In this document: positions 50,591 to 62,969 of the stretch, one piece after another
How the letters are laid out: every line of letters starts with the position of its first letter
Position numbering within the stretch: the first letter of the stretch is position 1
Source: Lycium barbarum
Lineage: Eukaryota; Streptophyta; Magnoliopsida; Solanales; Solanaceae
Assembly: GCF_019175385.1 (NCBI RefSeq)
Contig: NC_083341.1
Coordinates: forward strand, 23,878,203 to 23,942,202
DNA length: 64,000 bases
Direction of reading: 5' to 3'
Notes under the pieces: generated by a model
Database searches by the model: none
What the model was told of the DNA's origin: nothing
The model's input: the letters and a program-made list of their open reading frames with translations, nothing else
Program-made: the position numbers and the translations under genes

Positions 50591-50649
50591 CTTAGAATGC
50601 TAAGAATTAGAGGGGGGGGAATGGGTCTTTTCGATCTGGAAGAAAATAG

Positions 50650-51780
50650 GAAAATGGATGACAAATGTTTTTTAATTGGGTTTGTACGTTTTGGACTTTA
50701 AAGCTTTGATTTATTATACGTGGAGGAGGCCACATAGTTGTAGCGAATCAATTTATGACACGTAATCTAGCACACCGTTGGCAAAACGAGTATAAGCGAA
50801 ATAATTCTTGTTGAGAAAATGGTATTATTGGAAAACCATTAAAATACTTTTCAATCAAGTTTTTAAATTCTCCTTTTGCAAAATGAATTTGAAATGGTAA
50901 AGCGTTTGCAAATAACATTTGGATATTTGCATAATAACTGTCCTATTGAAAAAAGAAATGAGAAATAATATTATTATCTCCTTCCCAATTTATGTGTCTT
51001 ACTTTCATTTTTTGTTTGTTTTAAAAGAAGTGTCTCTTTCTATATTTAGTAAGTTTTTCAATTATGTCATTATATATGGCAAGTTTAAGATCACGAGATA
51101 TAAAGAACTACACACATCTTTAATTTAACATCACGAGATTCAAAAATCTTTCTTTATTTCTTGAACTCCGTCCCGATCAAACTAAGACACTTAAATTGAG
51201 ATGGAGAAAGTATTTCATTAGGTATTTTTTTGTTTTACATAAATTAAAATATGATATTTAGATAATGTTTTTAGCTAAGTTTTTGGTAAAAGATAATGTT
51301 TCTAGCTAGTGCATTTACTTTTAGGTAAAAGAAATAGGCAGAACGGCTTGGGGGGCCCTTTTCTTTGTCCCAATTTGTCATCTCGGTGTTTCTACTTCAC
51401 GACATTTCACTCAGACCCCTGAACACGTTCAAAACATGTATTTTAAATCCTTTCACCGTGTGTGTCCCTCACTTGCTTTGACGTGGAGGACACACGTTCT
51501 CGCAACTGCAAATACATCAAGCAATTGATGGAAGGTCGAGTCCCATTTGATGTATTCTTGTGCTTTGTTAGGGTTTGCCATTAGAGAATGAAGAAAAGAG
51601 GGAAGAGAATGAAGGGATTACGCTGCCATATTGATGGTATTTTGCGTAAGATTCTTTCTTGTGATTATCTAAATCGTGTATGTGATCATCATCAATTAAA
51701 TCCTCACATTCTACTGCCAGGTAATCAAAATAACAAAGAAATCATGGCACTGTTGCTTTTAAGATATATCTTTTGAAAAT
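50650..51780. other. Sec61-beta upstream region and intergenic DNA
   Basis: 50650-50800 should hold the minus-strand promoter, including ATTATACGTGG (ACGT core) near 50715. 50980-51230 contains the plant-MITE-like tract CTCCTTCCCAATTTATGTG...GAGATGGAGAAAGTA, whose ends are inverted. Frames at 50919 and 51588 have no domain. 51330-51500 resembles the sequence at 53720-53850 in inverted orientation (GAACATGTTCA/GAACACGTTCA, GGGCC, CAAATTTGTC). Confidence 0.4.
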
Positions 51781-52698
51781 GACAATATATCTTTTGAAAA
51801 AAAAACGTGGATCCCATATTTTAAAAAATCAAGCAATATATTAAAAAAAAAAAACGTTGATCTCATATTAAAAAATCAAGCAATATCCATGTAATTCTCA
51901 AAGTATCCCCCATTAAGTCAATAATGGTGATTAATTTTTCAAAAGTAGTTCTGAATATATTATTATCAAGCTTTATTTTTTAAAAGTTACTATTACAACT
52001 GATTACGTTTTGTAGTTCCATGGGTGATATCTTACCTCACCAACTGTAATTCTATAATCAAATTAATTGAATATTGTTACAACTGATAAAATAAATTACT
52101 CGGATGTTTATTGCAGTACTGTTTAATATCTTAAAAAGAAACTAAGATGGGTATTACATTCTCAAAAGACATTTTCCAATGCCTTAAGTTTCTAATTATA
52201 TACGGAGCATCATAATAGCCAATATAATTTATTAGTACATACTTATGATAGGTTAAGTAAAAAAAAAGGATAGAAATCTTATACCGCATCTATGCCCATG
52301 TTATATGACACAATCTACATAATCACCATATGTATAAAAAGTTTCACGTTTTAGCCTAGGGGAATGGTAGTTCAAATAACGTTTCCGTATTTAGAAGTAA
52401 TTAAAAATTCAATAAGTTTTGAAATTCTGGTTCAAATTTGATTAACGTGTAGTTTGAAAAGTGTCTATTAGCATTTTTCTTAAATAAAGTCATATAAACT
52501 GAAACAAAGAAATAACATCATGGCACAGATTATTAAACCCGCACTCCCAAAATTTCTATCTTTACATACGTGACTTTCAAGAAATATTGTAGAATATATC
52601 AATTCTTTTTATAATTGCATAAAAATAAAATTATAAATATATTTTGAATAAAATTATAAATATATGTTGGGCCCGTGCTGGCACAGGTTCTGGTATCT
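51781..52698 (+). mobile_element. Possible Helitron, 3' end only supported
   Basis: 52672-52698 reads GGGCCCGTGCTGGCACAGGT, then TCTGGTATCTAG followed by T: a GC-rich imperfect hairpin some ten bases before a terminal CTAG, as at plant Helitron 3' ends that insert between A and T. The AT-rich body (51780-52670) and the 5' edge are uncertain, and no Rep/helicase frame is present. Confidence 0.35.
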
Positions 52699-52699
52699 A

Positions 52700-53077
52700 G
52701 TCTTTTGAAAAAGACTAAGCCTATGTTGTTTGAATTTGTACCAAATGGGCTAGAATGTTAGAATTTCATAATGGGTCCTTTTTTTTTTTTTTTAATTGTT
52801 GGAATTGGAGATTTCTCTGACTAAATTCAAGAAGAATAGAAGGGGCTTGGAAACTAAGAGACGAAGTGCAGGAAAACTGGGCAAGGATGAAGGCTTAGGA
52901 AATTGATGGAGACGACGAGGGTCATTTCGCCGAAAATTCTGAATGCAGCGGCACAGCGGCGGCTGGTTGAAGATGGAGAGGGAATACGACGAGGGTCCTT
53001 CTTTTATTTTTTATTTTTTATTTAGCTTTCTACTTTTAGTTCCTTTTTTTTTTTAAAAAAAACAAATTGTTATCTAC
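52700..53077. other. Intergenic, short GC-richer coding-like run
   Basis: 52840-53000 is GC-richer; the ATG at 52908 opens METTRVISPKILNAAAQRR before running into T-rich DNA. It may be a gene scrap. Nothing else seen. Confidence 0.3.
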
Positions 53078-53094
53078 GCTCTTATATGTGTATA

Positions 53095-53664
53095 GATGAA
53101 AATGCCCCAGTGCGGAGGTGCGAGAGGTTGACCAGTGACGGCTTCAGAAGAGGTAGAGGTAGGCCGAAGAAGTATTGGGGGGAAGTGATTAGACAGGACA
53201 TGGCGCATTTCCTGCTTACGGAGGACATGACCTTAGATAGGAGGGTATGAAGGACTCATATTAGGGTAGAAGGATAGTAGGTAGTCGCGTTTATCCTCCC
53301 TTGAGAGTAGTTATATTGTTGTATAGTTTCTTGTCTCTTCATTTCTGCGAGTTTCTGCGAGTATCTGTTGGTTTATAATAGCTTATTTACCTTCATTGTT
53401 TTCATTTTCATAGTTATTTATAGCAGTTAATTCTCCTTTTACCATGACTTTCTTGCTTTGTTATTCCTTGCTTTCATATTGTTTTCGATACGCTTGATCA
53501 TATCTAACATTTTGTCTTGTCTTGTCTTTCTTTCTCTCCTCTCTTGAGCCGAGGGTCTTTCGGAAACAGCCGCCCTACCTTTCAAGGTGGGGGTTAGGTC
53601 TGCGTACACTCTACCCTCCCCAGACCCCACATAGTGGGATTATACTGGGCTTGTTGTTGTTGTT
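53095..53664 (+). mobile_element. 5'-truncated RTE LINE, 570 bp
   Basis: A perfect 17-bp TSD GCTCTTATATGTGTATA (53078-53094 and 53665-53681) brackets the insertion. 53100-53270 encodes the C-terminus of an RTE-type reverse transcriptase ([39 protein letters not shown]). 53570-53664 is the tail GGTCTGCGTACACTCTACCC, CCCAGACCCCAC and (TTG)n. There is no poly(A), typical of RTE. Confidence 0.9.
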
Positions 53665-53681
53665 GCTCTTATATGTGTATA

Positions 53682-54230
53682 TCCCACGCGTTTTGTACAT
53701 CTAACTCTTGTAAATGTCACATAAGCTTGGCCAACAGTTAGAGGGGTTTAAAATACATGTCTTGAACATGTTCAGGGATCTGGATGAAACTTTGTAAAGT
53801 ATAAACATCAGGATGACAAATCGGGACAAGTAAAAGGGCCCCCAAGCCATTCCCAAAGAAAAATCGAAAGTAAAATTACTTTTGTATAGACACTTTACCT
53901 TTTGTATAGAAAAGTGAATAAAAAGAAGTAACGAACACTAACTTTAAAATTCGATTGTGTCTTTCTTATTGATCAATCCATTTACATATATACAAGTATA
54001 TGAGCTATAACAAACAAAACAATATTCCTATACAGTTGTCATTATTAGGTAAAGAGTAACAAACATAACTTTACAAAATCTAAGAATGTATAGTGTAAAT
54101 CCTTTGAAACAACTAACAAGTCTAATTCAATGTCAACTTGGTCTTAATAGTAAAAGAGTTATTGTGAATTAATTATTCTGAATGAGGAAAAATCTACTTA
54201 GTGTCTGAGTCCCAAAAGTTGTATTGCACA
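53682..54230. other. Intergenic, no gene seen
   Basis: AT-rich; 53720-53850 has an inverted likeness to 51330-51500. No frame with recognisable domain. Confidence 0.4.
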
Positions 54231-54964
54231 GCTTAGAATAAACCCGTCAACCGGTTCGGTTTTACCGGTTCAAACCGGTAACCGGACTGGTAAAACCGGA
54301 ACCCGAACCAGTTGAACCGGTTAACCGTATATTTTGTACAGGTTCGGTTCCAATTTTTTTGAAATCGGAACCGGTTAAACCGGAACCTGTAAATCGGTGG
54401 AATTTAAAAAAAAAAATTAGTTTGTAGCCGTTGCGGATTGGGCCCAAATTGGACCGTTGGGCAACGGTCCATTTGCAAAAATGGCCATTGCCAAACGGTC
54501 CCCAACTCTTTCCTCCCCCCCCCCCCCCCCCCCCCCCCCAAACCCCCCAAACTTTTTTTTAACACTTTAACCCATCCCCCACACCTATATAAACCCCTCT
54601 CCATTTCCATTTTAATCCACACCAATTCACTTTTCTCTTTCTCTCAAATCTCAATCTCTCAATTATAGTTACTTTACAACAATTAGCCACTTTAAATTTC
54701 TCTCAAATAAATATTATAAAGTCTTATTATAGTTTCAATTATTAATTTTGCAATTATAATATTGTTGGTGGAGTTGGTAATTTCGCAACAATCCGAAGTA
54801 GCTTTGGTGGATTTGCAATTATAGCCGTCTTCACTTTGTTGGAAATTAGTCCGACAATTTGGTACCTTCGTTCCAACTCTATCTTTATTTTTCGCAATTT
54901 AATTTGTTGCAATTCATTTTCTTGTGATTTATTTGAGTGTGATTTAAATTAATTCTATTTAATA

Positions 54965-57192
54965 ATGGCGAAGAGATTTAGACGTGATGCCGGTAGTAGT
55001 GGTATTGTTAGGCGTGGGCTTAATGAGGAAACATTTGTGGAAGAAACAACTAATTTAGGTATTGATATTGGTGGAAATAATTCACTTTTAGGTCATGAGG
55101 CAATGCAACAACATTATACTAATACTTTTCATGAAATTGATGATGATGATGATGATGAAACACAACCCTCCGAAAATCCCATAGGAGATACATGTCCTGC
55201 ACAATCACATACACAAGACAAACCGCCTAGAACTCGTAAGTCAACCGCTAAAATTTGGAAATTTATGACTAAGGATAGAGAAAGCCAAACAGCTAAATGT
55301 ACCTTATGTGGGCAAATATTTACTTTTAAGCAAGAAACTAGTAAGGATGGTGAAACGGGTACACTAAATGGTCATATGAGAAAGAAACATATGGATGATT
55401 GGGGAGAGCAAACGGGTTCAAATGTGGGGGGTATTCAAATGACGATAGACCCACGAACCGGTAAAATTTTTAAGTATGACAAGAAAAAAGAGCGTGTAGA
55501 AATAGCTAAAATGGTAGCTTATGATTGTTTACCATTTTCCTTTCCTTCGGATTTGGCGTTTGTTACTTACATTCAACGTTGTTATAATCCGTTATTTGAG
55601 GGTATTCCTAGAAGTACTTGTAGAGCGGATGTTATAGATTTGTATAAAAAAATATAGATTTTATTTGTGCCATGTATTTAATTCTTTAAATTGTAATGTT
55701 TCTCTTACCGCTGATTTGGGTCTTAGTCTTAACAAGTTAGATTTTTTTGCTATTACATGTCATTGGGTTGATGACAACTGGGTTATGTAAAAAAGAATTA
55801 TAGCTTTTTTATATGATGAAGGAAAAGGTCGTCACGATGGAAATTTTTTAGCGGACTCAATGTCTACTATTATGAGATTTTTTAACATTTATAGAAAAAC
55901 ACTTTGTATTGCTTTAGATAATGCTTCTAATAATACAAAGGCGATTGGTCTTTTAAAAAGAGAACTAAACCCTCCGCTAAGAAATATTTTTCATGTAAGA
56001 TGTAGTTGTCACATTTTAAACTTAATTGTTAAAGATGGTCTTATGCGTTTTGACGATTCTATTCAAAAAGTTAGAGACGCGGTTGCGTTTCTTTTTTGTA
56101 ATGCTAATAGGGGAAGAATTAGAAATTTTAAGAATGCTTGTGTGGAAAATAACCTTAGACCTAGAAAAATTCAAGTAGAAATTGAGACTAGGTGGAACTA
56201 CCACTTACATTATGCTACAACAAGCATATGAGTATAGGATTCGCATACAACAAGTTCACAACAAATATAATATTAATAGTGATGATTGGTTAAATTTTAC
56301 GGATTGGGAAGATGTTAAGGAATGTGTTGAACTCTTAGAAAATTTTTATAATGAAACTTTTGCTTTTTCTAGACAATTCTATCCCACGGTAACCGGAATT
56401 TTAGCCTACTTAGCAGTAATAGCTAGAGTTTTACAAGAATATAAATATAAACCCGGTTATCAAGCGACTATTTTTGATATGACAACAAAATTTAAGAAGT
56501 ATTTTTTCCCATCCCAACTTTATTTATATTGGGTTCTCTTTTAAATCCTTGTTGAAAAGTGTCTTATACTAAAGCATTGGTTGGTCAAATTTATACACTT
56601 TTAGAAATTGAAGAGGGAGTTCAACCATCTTTAGCTGAAGCCGAAACCGCTATTGATGATGAGTTTAGAAAATTTTTTACTCATTATTCTAGTTTGGAAG
56701 AACATGCTACACCCGTTGCTCCACGTCCTACTACTTCTCAAAGTAGTAAAAAAGGGCTTGTCGGGTTTAAAAATTTTACATTCACATCCAACTCCTTCTT
56801 GTAATGCAAACTTTGATGAATATCACTTTTATTTGATGCAGCCAAATGTGGATATCAAGGAACTAGATGAGCTGGACGTCTTAGCATGGTGGAAAAAATA
56901 CAAGGCAAGTCATCCGATACTCTCAAGAATGACTCGAGATATCCTTACGGTTTAAGTATCAACCGTGGCTTCGGAGAGTGCATTTAGCCAGGGAAGACAA
57001 CAAATTGGAGACCATAGACACTCATTATCCGGCTTTAGCTTGCAAGTACTAGTTTGCATTCGCGATTGGATTAGATCGGAGCGACACAACCAAAACTTAG
57101 GAGCGGAGGAAGGCGAAGAGGAAGAGATTGAAGATTTGATAGCAAGTGGACCGGACCAAATGGAAGACTTTGAAGATATCTCCATGGCTTAA
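54965..57192 (+). pseudogene. hAT-3 transposase, nearly complete, frameshifted
   Basis: ATG 54965 (MAKRFRRDAG). BED finger at residues ~97-142: WKFMTKD, CTLCGQIF, H-x4-H in GHMRKKHMD. The first frame ends at 55655-55657, where copy hAT-1 stays open: an extra A in an A-run (DLYKK). Core blocks: LTADLGLSLN, a TAA after DNWVM (55787), CIALDNASNN, HVRCSCHILNLIVKD, EIETRWNY with a further frameshift (56200). C-terminus: TVASESAFSQGRQQIG (dimerisation domain) and CIRDWIRSE, preceded by a TAA at 56953. At least four lesions, so inactive, but otherwise all domains are present. Confidence 0.9.
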
Positions 57193-57524
57193 TATGATAT
57201 GGGGGAAATTAACCAAATGATTGAGAATTGGTGATTTTATTATTCTACTATTTCTTTGCAACTCATGTATTATTTGCAAGTTAAATAAAACTACAACTTG
57301 CAAATAAATGTTATCCAAGAATGAATAAAATATATGGCTCATTGAGCTTTCTTCTATTTACTTGTGTTCATATTTTTACTTATATTAAGTTAGGAATATA
57401 CCTAAAATATACTAAGAATATACTTATAATATACATGATACATCTACTTAAATTAAAAACTAGAAAGTTATATACTTGAAAAATAACTAAAATATACTTA
57501 TAATATATATTATACATATAACTT

Positions 57525-57527
<3 letters not shown>

Positions 57528-57610
<83 letters not shown>
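57528..57610. repeat. (CA)n(TA)n microsatellite
   Basis: (CA)n at 57528-57555 followed by (TA)n to 57602 and ACACAC, inside the hAT-3 3' noncoding region. Confidence 0.95.
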
Positions 57611-57611
<1 letters not shown>

Positions 57612-57919
57612 TATATGCTGTATTGCTGACTTGCTGTTAGCCTGTTAGTCAGTAAATATATAAACTTTACTTATAAACTTATATAACATATGTAAATATA
57701 CCTACAAATACTAATATATATATATATATATACTATACAAAAAAAAAAAAAAAAAAGAGGTTTTGGACGTTTTGAACCGGACCTGTTCCGGTTTGGGGTT
57801 TCAAACCGGTAAACCGGAACCGGTGTCAGGTTTCGGTTTTTAGACCGGAAATCGGCCGGTTTTATAACCGGTTGCCGGTACGGTTCCGGTTCAAACCGGT
57901 TGACACCCTTAGCTTAGAA

Positions 57920-58271
57920 TATATCGCTTTTATGCCTTGTGCTCCATTTCAAATGTTGGAGGGGAGATGTCTTCACCACTATCGATGTTGAAGCTGCAAT
58001 ATTGCCAACACCCCCTCAAGTTAGAGGGGAAAGAAGAAACCACCAACTTATAGAGAATAAAAAAGTAAGAAGGTCCCGATTCAAATTTGTTGAAAATGTC
58101 TGCTACCTGGGAAGAAGAAGAAGAAGAAGAAGAAGAAGAAACAAAGGTCAAGAAATCAAACCATTGTTGGCACATAAAGTGGCAAGCTCAACGTGATTTG
58201 TATGATCATGAAGACAGAATTACGAGCAATGTACAAAGTTGCATGGCTATTTGAATTAACGGAATTGTCAA
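57920..58271. other. Intergenic, (GAA)n tract
   Basis: No gene. 58105-58141 is a (GAA)n microsatellite. CACCCCCTCAAGTTAGAGG at 58008 resembles a motif common in decayed plant LTR elements. Confidence 0.4.
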
Positions 58272-60536
58272 TGTCATGACCCCAATTCACGGGTTATGCG
58301 GGCACCTACCTTATCCCACCTGGCAGGTGAACCCTTACCCAACACTTCCTTCATAAAATCGTTTTACCAATTCATGCCAACAATATTGAAATATATAAGT
58401 AGATAAAATGCCTTCCTAGTAAAATTCACACCATACAATTTTAACAATACTATCTGGAAGGAGATACACAAAAGTTGTCGAAGGATATCTACCGCTACAA
58501 CATAATGAAACATCCAAGCAATTACCTGAAAACACATCTACACCCCGAAAGGCATGTAGAAAGAGTAGTATCAGTACACCACACGTACTGGTAAGCATTA
58601 TAGGACGGCTAAGATTAGTTCACTCAATATAATATAAAATTAAACAGCATAAACATATATGTTAATTAACGATTACACTTATTAATCATTCCCACTAAGT
58701 AATAATGTATCATGAAATTACTCGGAACCTCTCTATTACTATCACTTACATAATCACGTATAAAGGACTAACATAACCCAACAGCCTCGTCTACTTCGCA
58801 GACTCTTAGACATTCATAACTCGAAAATACGAAATCGAGACAGCTCTTCATACCGCTTCGTCCTATTGGAACTGACTAACATTCCCCGCTATTCCCCACA
58901 ATATAGCGAACTTACTAATTAACGGGCAGACAAATGGTGTATCAACTCTAGACAATCCTCAACTGCTATCTACTTATTACTTATTCCTTACTACAAATAT
59001 CAACAACCCATGAACAATAGAACGTCCAGTTTATGCATTCCATTCTTAGCCTTTCCTTACGTAAACATTAGATACATGTAAATCACACTACCTTACCACG
59101 AAAGGGTTCACTCTTGAAATATCGAAGAGAGAGAGGGTCATACCTTAATATAATGCCATAAGACTCGCGAACACCTCAACTAGAGTATATATCAACAAAG
59201 GAAATAATTACAGGAGTACAATAAAATAAATGTAATCTCGCACCAACCGTGTACATACATGCTAAATGGTAATGTTTTCCCCAAATATCCATGACCTGCA
59301 GGGGACCCATGGTGTCCATGTACCACCTGTTCCGGAACGAACCTCAGATCACGAGTTCACAACAAGGCCATATCGTCACTCCCTGTCAAATGTGCCTTAC
59401 GTAGATGTATATGTTCCATCTTAAATTATTATCGCAATATCTATCACAATGTATTATCAGCAATTTCTATCACAAGATATTATCCATAATGTCTTAGTCG
59501 AGCATAATCAAATCATGAACACGAAGTGATGCTAGAATCAGTGATATACCAATCGAATTACCACATGTCATATTAGAACTCGATATTAATCATGCATACC
59601 CCCAATGGAATTTTACTATATTAAAGTATGTGCCACCAAACCCCTCATAATCCAACCTATATAAAGACCACTCTACAACCGCATCAAGCCCAACCCTTCT
59701 AGACCTTCCATGATTACACATGCAACACTAATATCCCTCTATTAACAATTAGCTAAGTTTCTCACGACTACAAGCCCTTTTTAATACTAACAATGTCAAC
59801 CTATCGTATATCTGATCGAACTTCTTGTCCGAAGGCCTAATCATGCTTTCTCCCGTCAATTCTACGTCATATATACATTTCACTAATCAAAGTCTAACTC
59901 AAGTAAAAAATAACCTACCTCGATGACAAGAAGCTATCGCGAGCGTCGTGGAGTCTCCTCCTATCACAATTCATAATCAAAGCCTTGTTAGCGAATTCTA
60001 AGAATTTCACGAACCCGAGAACAAGAGTCAAAATCAAGCATGCATATTTAATCTAGACTCCATGGTGATTAATGTTTCTCCGTTTATGGACAATTCTTCT
60101 TTTATTACTCATAAGGGGAAAACTCGCTACAGGAGGGATAATCTTTATGAATTCTTAGTAATAAAGATGGTTTAGGGCTTATATTGATGAAGCCTCCGAA
60201 TGTTCGATCAAATATCTCCAGGAGGCAGTCTAGAATAAGGTTTTGAGGAAAAGTGGGACAAACCCCCGAAATAGGGCTAAATATTTTTTTTCCTGATTTG
60301 GTTCTCTTCGTTGCAGCAAAGGTTTTCTCGCTGCAACGAGCCCGCTACAGCGGTCACGGGTTCGTTGTAGCGAACCTTTATAAACCTAGACCCGCAGAAT
60401 TTTTAATCTACCTAGTTTTGATCACGATTCTGATTTCATGCAATAATTCTAAGCATTCCTAGGCTTTTAACATCCTAGGACTTGGTTTTAAACGTGACTA
60501 GCAGAAAGTTTTCATAACGACCAAGCGGGTCGTTAT
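58272..60536 (+). mobile_element. Solo-LTR-like element, family TGTCATGACC, copy 4
   Basis: Starts TGTCATGACCCCAATTCACG, like the other three copies, in the same orientation. Shares a GTACACCACACGTACTG box near 58575. The end is proposed at GCGGGTCGTTATA (about 60536), preceded by the inverted word AACGACC..GGTCGTT. No matching 5-bp TSD was found (GTCAA precedes the start). More diverged than the other copies. No coding region. Confidence 0.55.
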
Positions 60537-61289
60537 AGATAAAGTGAGAGGGGCAGATAAATCGTGAAAAAGACGATTCAACCAAGTTAATCTGTAACAA
60601 GTCTCAACATTGAACAATATTCACCCTCAGCAGAGAAAATGAACAATGGATCTTGTTCTTTAGATTTCCAGGAGATTGGGGATCCTCCTAAATTGATGAA
60701 TTAGCCACTCAAAAATCTTTTGGAATCAACATATGAGGACCACTCAACATCACTAAAGGCAAGAATAGAGAAAGGGGGATCACTTTGCATTAACAAACTC
60801 TGTTCCGAAGCTTTGCAATGGTATCGAAGAACTCGAAGAACTGCTAATAATGAGGAACTCTGGACATTACATGAATTGAGAAAGGCGTCGTACTGCAAAA
60901 GAGAGGTCAAACCAAGTGTGTGTCAAATAATTGAGCTTCTCAACTAGTCGGCGATAGAAAAGGGTCAATGAAGCTTTGCAACAACAGCAGAAAGCTTATG
61001 AGCAGAGTCAAGGGGAGAGGAAACTTTCGAAAAATGCTCACAACTAAATTCATAGAGGATTGTTTCCAGTGAGAAGCATATCACTGTCACAGATAGTCAC
61101 TATGAAAATAGATCTAGCTGAATTCTAAAATCATAATGAATAGTCATTTGGAGAAGAAGTATAGCCTTTAAAATTTAAAGTTGCTTGAAGCCCAACATAC
61201 CACTATCTTGAGGCTTACCTCAAACCATAAAGTGACGTTTTAAGCTTGCAAACCAAATTAGACTAGAAAAGGCCATTCCAAGAAAAATT
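60537..61289. other. Unassigned, one open frame of unknown origin
   Basis: A 75-codon frame at 60720-60947 (MESTYEDHSTSLKARIEKGG ... EALQWYRRT) is followed by more broken coding-like sequence to about 61060. ALQWYRR recalls gag regions of LTR elements but no motif proves it. Nothing else seen. Confidence 0.35.
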
Positions 61290-61590
61290 TCATATGGATT
61301 GCTTCTTATACACAAGGCATTGTTCACATTCAATTGAGAAATAGATCATCATTTCTTGACTATTACTAATAGTAGGCATCTGATGGTTGTCATCTTGACA
61401 ACATGGGAGTAGGTTTAATTGAAATCTATTACGCCTCTTTGAATATCTCCTCTTACTACCTAGTTTTGTTTTTAGCCTTTTAATGATTACATCAGACTTG
61501 TGTTTGACTTTATAAACCAACATGTAAGGTAAGACCCTCTTACCAACTGGTAAATTAACTACCGATGTTGTTTGATTCAAACTCAAATTA
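61290..61590 (-). pseudogene. Copia reverse transcriptase fragment
   Basis: Minus strand, 61586 downward: LPVGKRVLPYMLVYKVKHKS, then IKRLKTKLG, with further RT-like blocks in shifted frames. LP.GK.....WVYK.K...DG.IER.K.RLV is the start of Copia RT. Frameshifts scramble the rest. Not part of the Copia element at 6480-11543. Confidence 0.65.
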
Positions 61591-62382
61591 CATGACTTTC
61601 TACAATCTAGGGTACATAACAGCTTAAGAAAATATAAGTAGGTTCAGTTATAGTTAAGATAAGAGTTGAGAATTTGTTGATTAAAAATAAAGAGTGCAAT
61701 TAAGTATAGGAAAACTGAGGGGGGGGGGGGGGGGGGGGGGAATGGTGAGCAAAAAATTCAATCAAAAATCCTACTATCAAAGCAGGAAAGAAACAGAAAA
61801 ACAAAAAAGATCTTGACACTTAGATTGATTATCACTCTCTCAATGTTGAATCTACGCACAAAGTTGAGAGAAAATACAAAAGCAGAAAAGGAAGTGAAGT
61901 TCAGATTGAAGTAAACTCCCCTAATAGAATAACTGTACTCATCCCTGAAGATCAATTGCAGAAAGAACATCTAAACTTATGTGGAAATGATGGTTTCTCT
62001 CTAGTGATAAAAGGAAGAAAGGAACAAAAAGAATGCAAAGATGTAGAAAGAGAACAACAACCTTACTGATAAAGCAAGAGATATAAAGACGCCTTCCTTC
62101 TAGTTTCCATTTAGTGTTATCTGAATATTAGAGGAGTGAGATAAAAAAAAAGTCCTATCACATTTCTAAAGAAATTAATTAACATTTGTAAAGTGGAATT
62201 TGTTGTCATTTTTTAGCCTTTCATCATGTAAAAAATTAATAGTTATATGAGATATTTGGGATATCACCATAGTATGTCGAACTTTAATGAACAAATTTAT
62301 CTTTGTTGGTCAGGGAAGCTGAATACTGCTGTGATCAACAACTCTGATCAGTAAGTTACCATTAAGATGCACCATGCTAGTA
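61591..62382. other. Noncoding, 22-G run
   Basis: AT-rich DNA with a 22-base G homopolymer at 61719-61740. No gene recognised; the minus frame at 61758-61970 has no domain. Confidence 0.4.
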
Positions 62383-62960
62383 TTACAAAAACAACAAATC
62401 CAGTGTAATTTCATAAGTGGAGTTTGAAGAGAGTAGAGCGTAAACAGGCCTTACTCCTACCTTGTGAAGGTAGAAGATTGTTTATGAAAGACACTCGGCT
62501 CTAGGGGTGAAGAAAAAGAAGCAGCAATTACAAACAGTAGTAGTAGCAATATAGTAAGATAAACGAAGTGAAAGAAAGAATCAGATAGTATAAAGATATA
62601 AGAATAGCATAAGCAACAAACAATCCAAAACTCTTGGTATGGAAAAGGAATACACCTGACAATCAACTAATTCTCTACCCTAATCTTCAACCTCCACACC
62701 CTTCTATCAAGGGTCATGTCCTCGATAAGCTGAAGTTGCGCCTGTCCTGCCTAATCACCTCGCCCTAATACTTCTTTGGCCTATCTCTCCCTCTCCTAGG
62801 CCCACTATGGTCAACCTCTCACACCTCCTCACCGGGACCAACACTCCGCTCCAAACAACATAGTCGATCTAATCACCACTCTATTGAATTTACCTTTAAG
62901 TCTTGATGGAATATTCTTAATACACAAAACACTGGATTTGAGCCTCCATTTCACCCCATC
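62383..62960 (-). mobile_element. RTE LINE 3' end, minus strand
   Basis: Reading downward from 62960: blocks equivalent to KGKF.R..IR..MLFGAECW (62915-62860), then [11 protein letters not shown] (62830), an RG...GQ..W..V.R.D-like stretch, and the tail with AAGGTAGGAGTAAGGCCTG (62460-62440) and CACTGGATTTGTTGTTTTTG (62405-62383). Frameshifts throughout. It is the same family type as 53095-53664 but opposite in strand and older. Confidence 0.75.
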
Positions 62961-62969
62961 GTGCTAGTA

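Larger units (their letters stand above)
54239..57911 (+). mobile_element. hAT transposon (hAT-3), full length, same family as hAT-1
   Basis: Perfect 8-bp TSD GCTTAGAA (54231-54238, 57912-57919). Termini TAAACCCGTCAACCGG and, reversed, TAAGGGTGTCAACCGG. Both ends carry many AACCGGT words. The transposase spans 54965-57192. Length 3673 bp fits an autonomous element before mutation. A 25-C run (54515-54539), a (CA)n(TA)n tract (57528-57610) and an A-run (57739-57756) lie in its noncoding parts. Confidence 0.93.
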
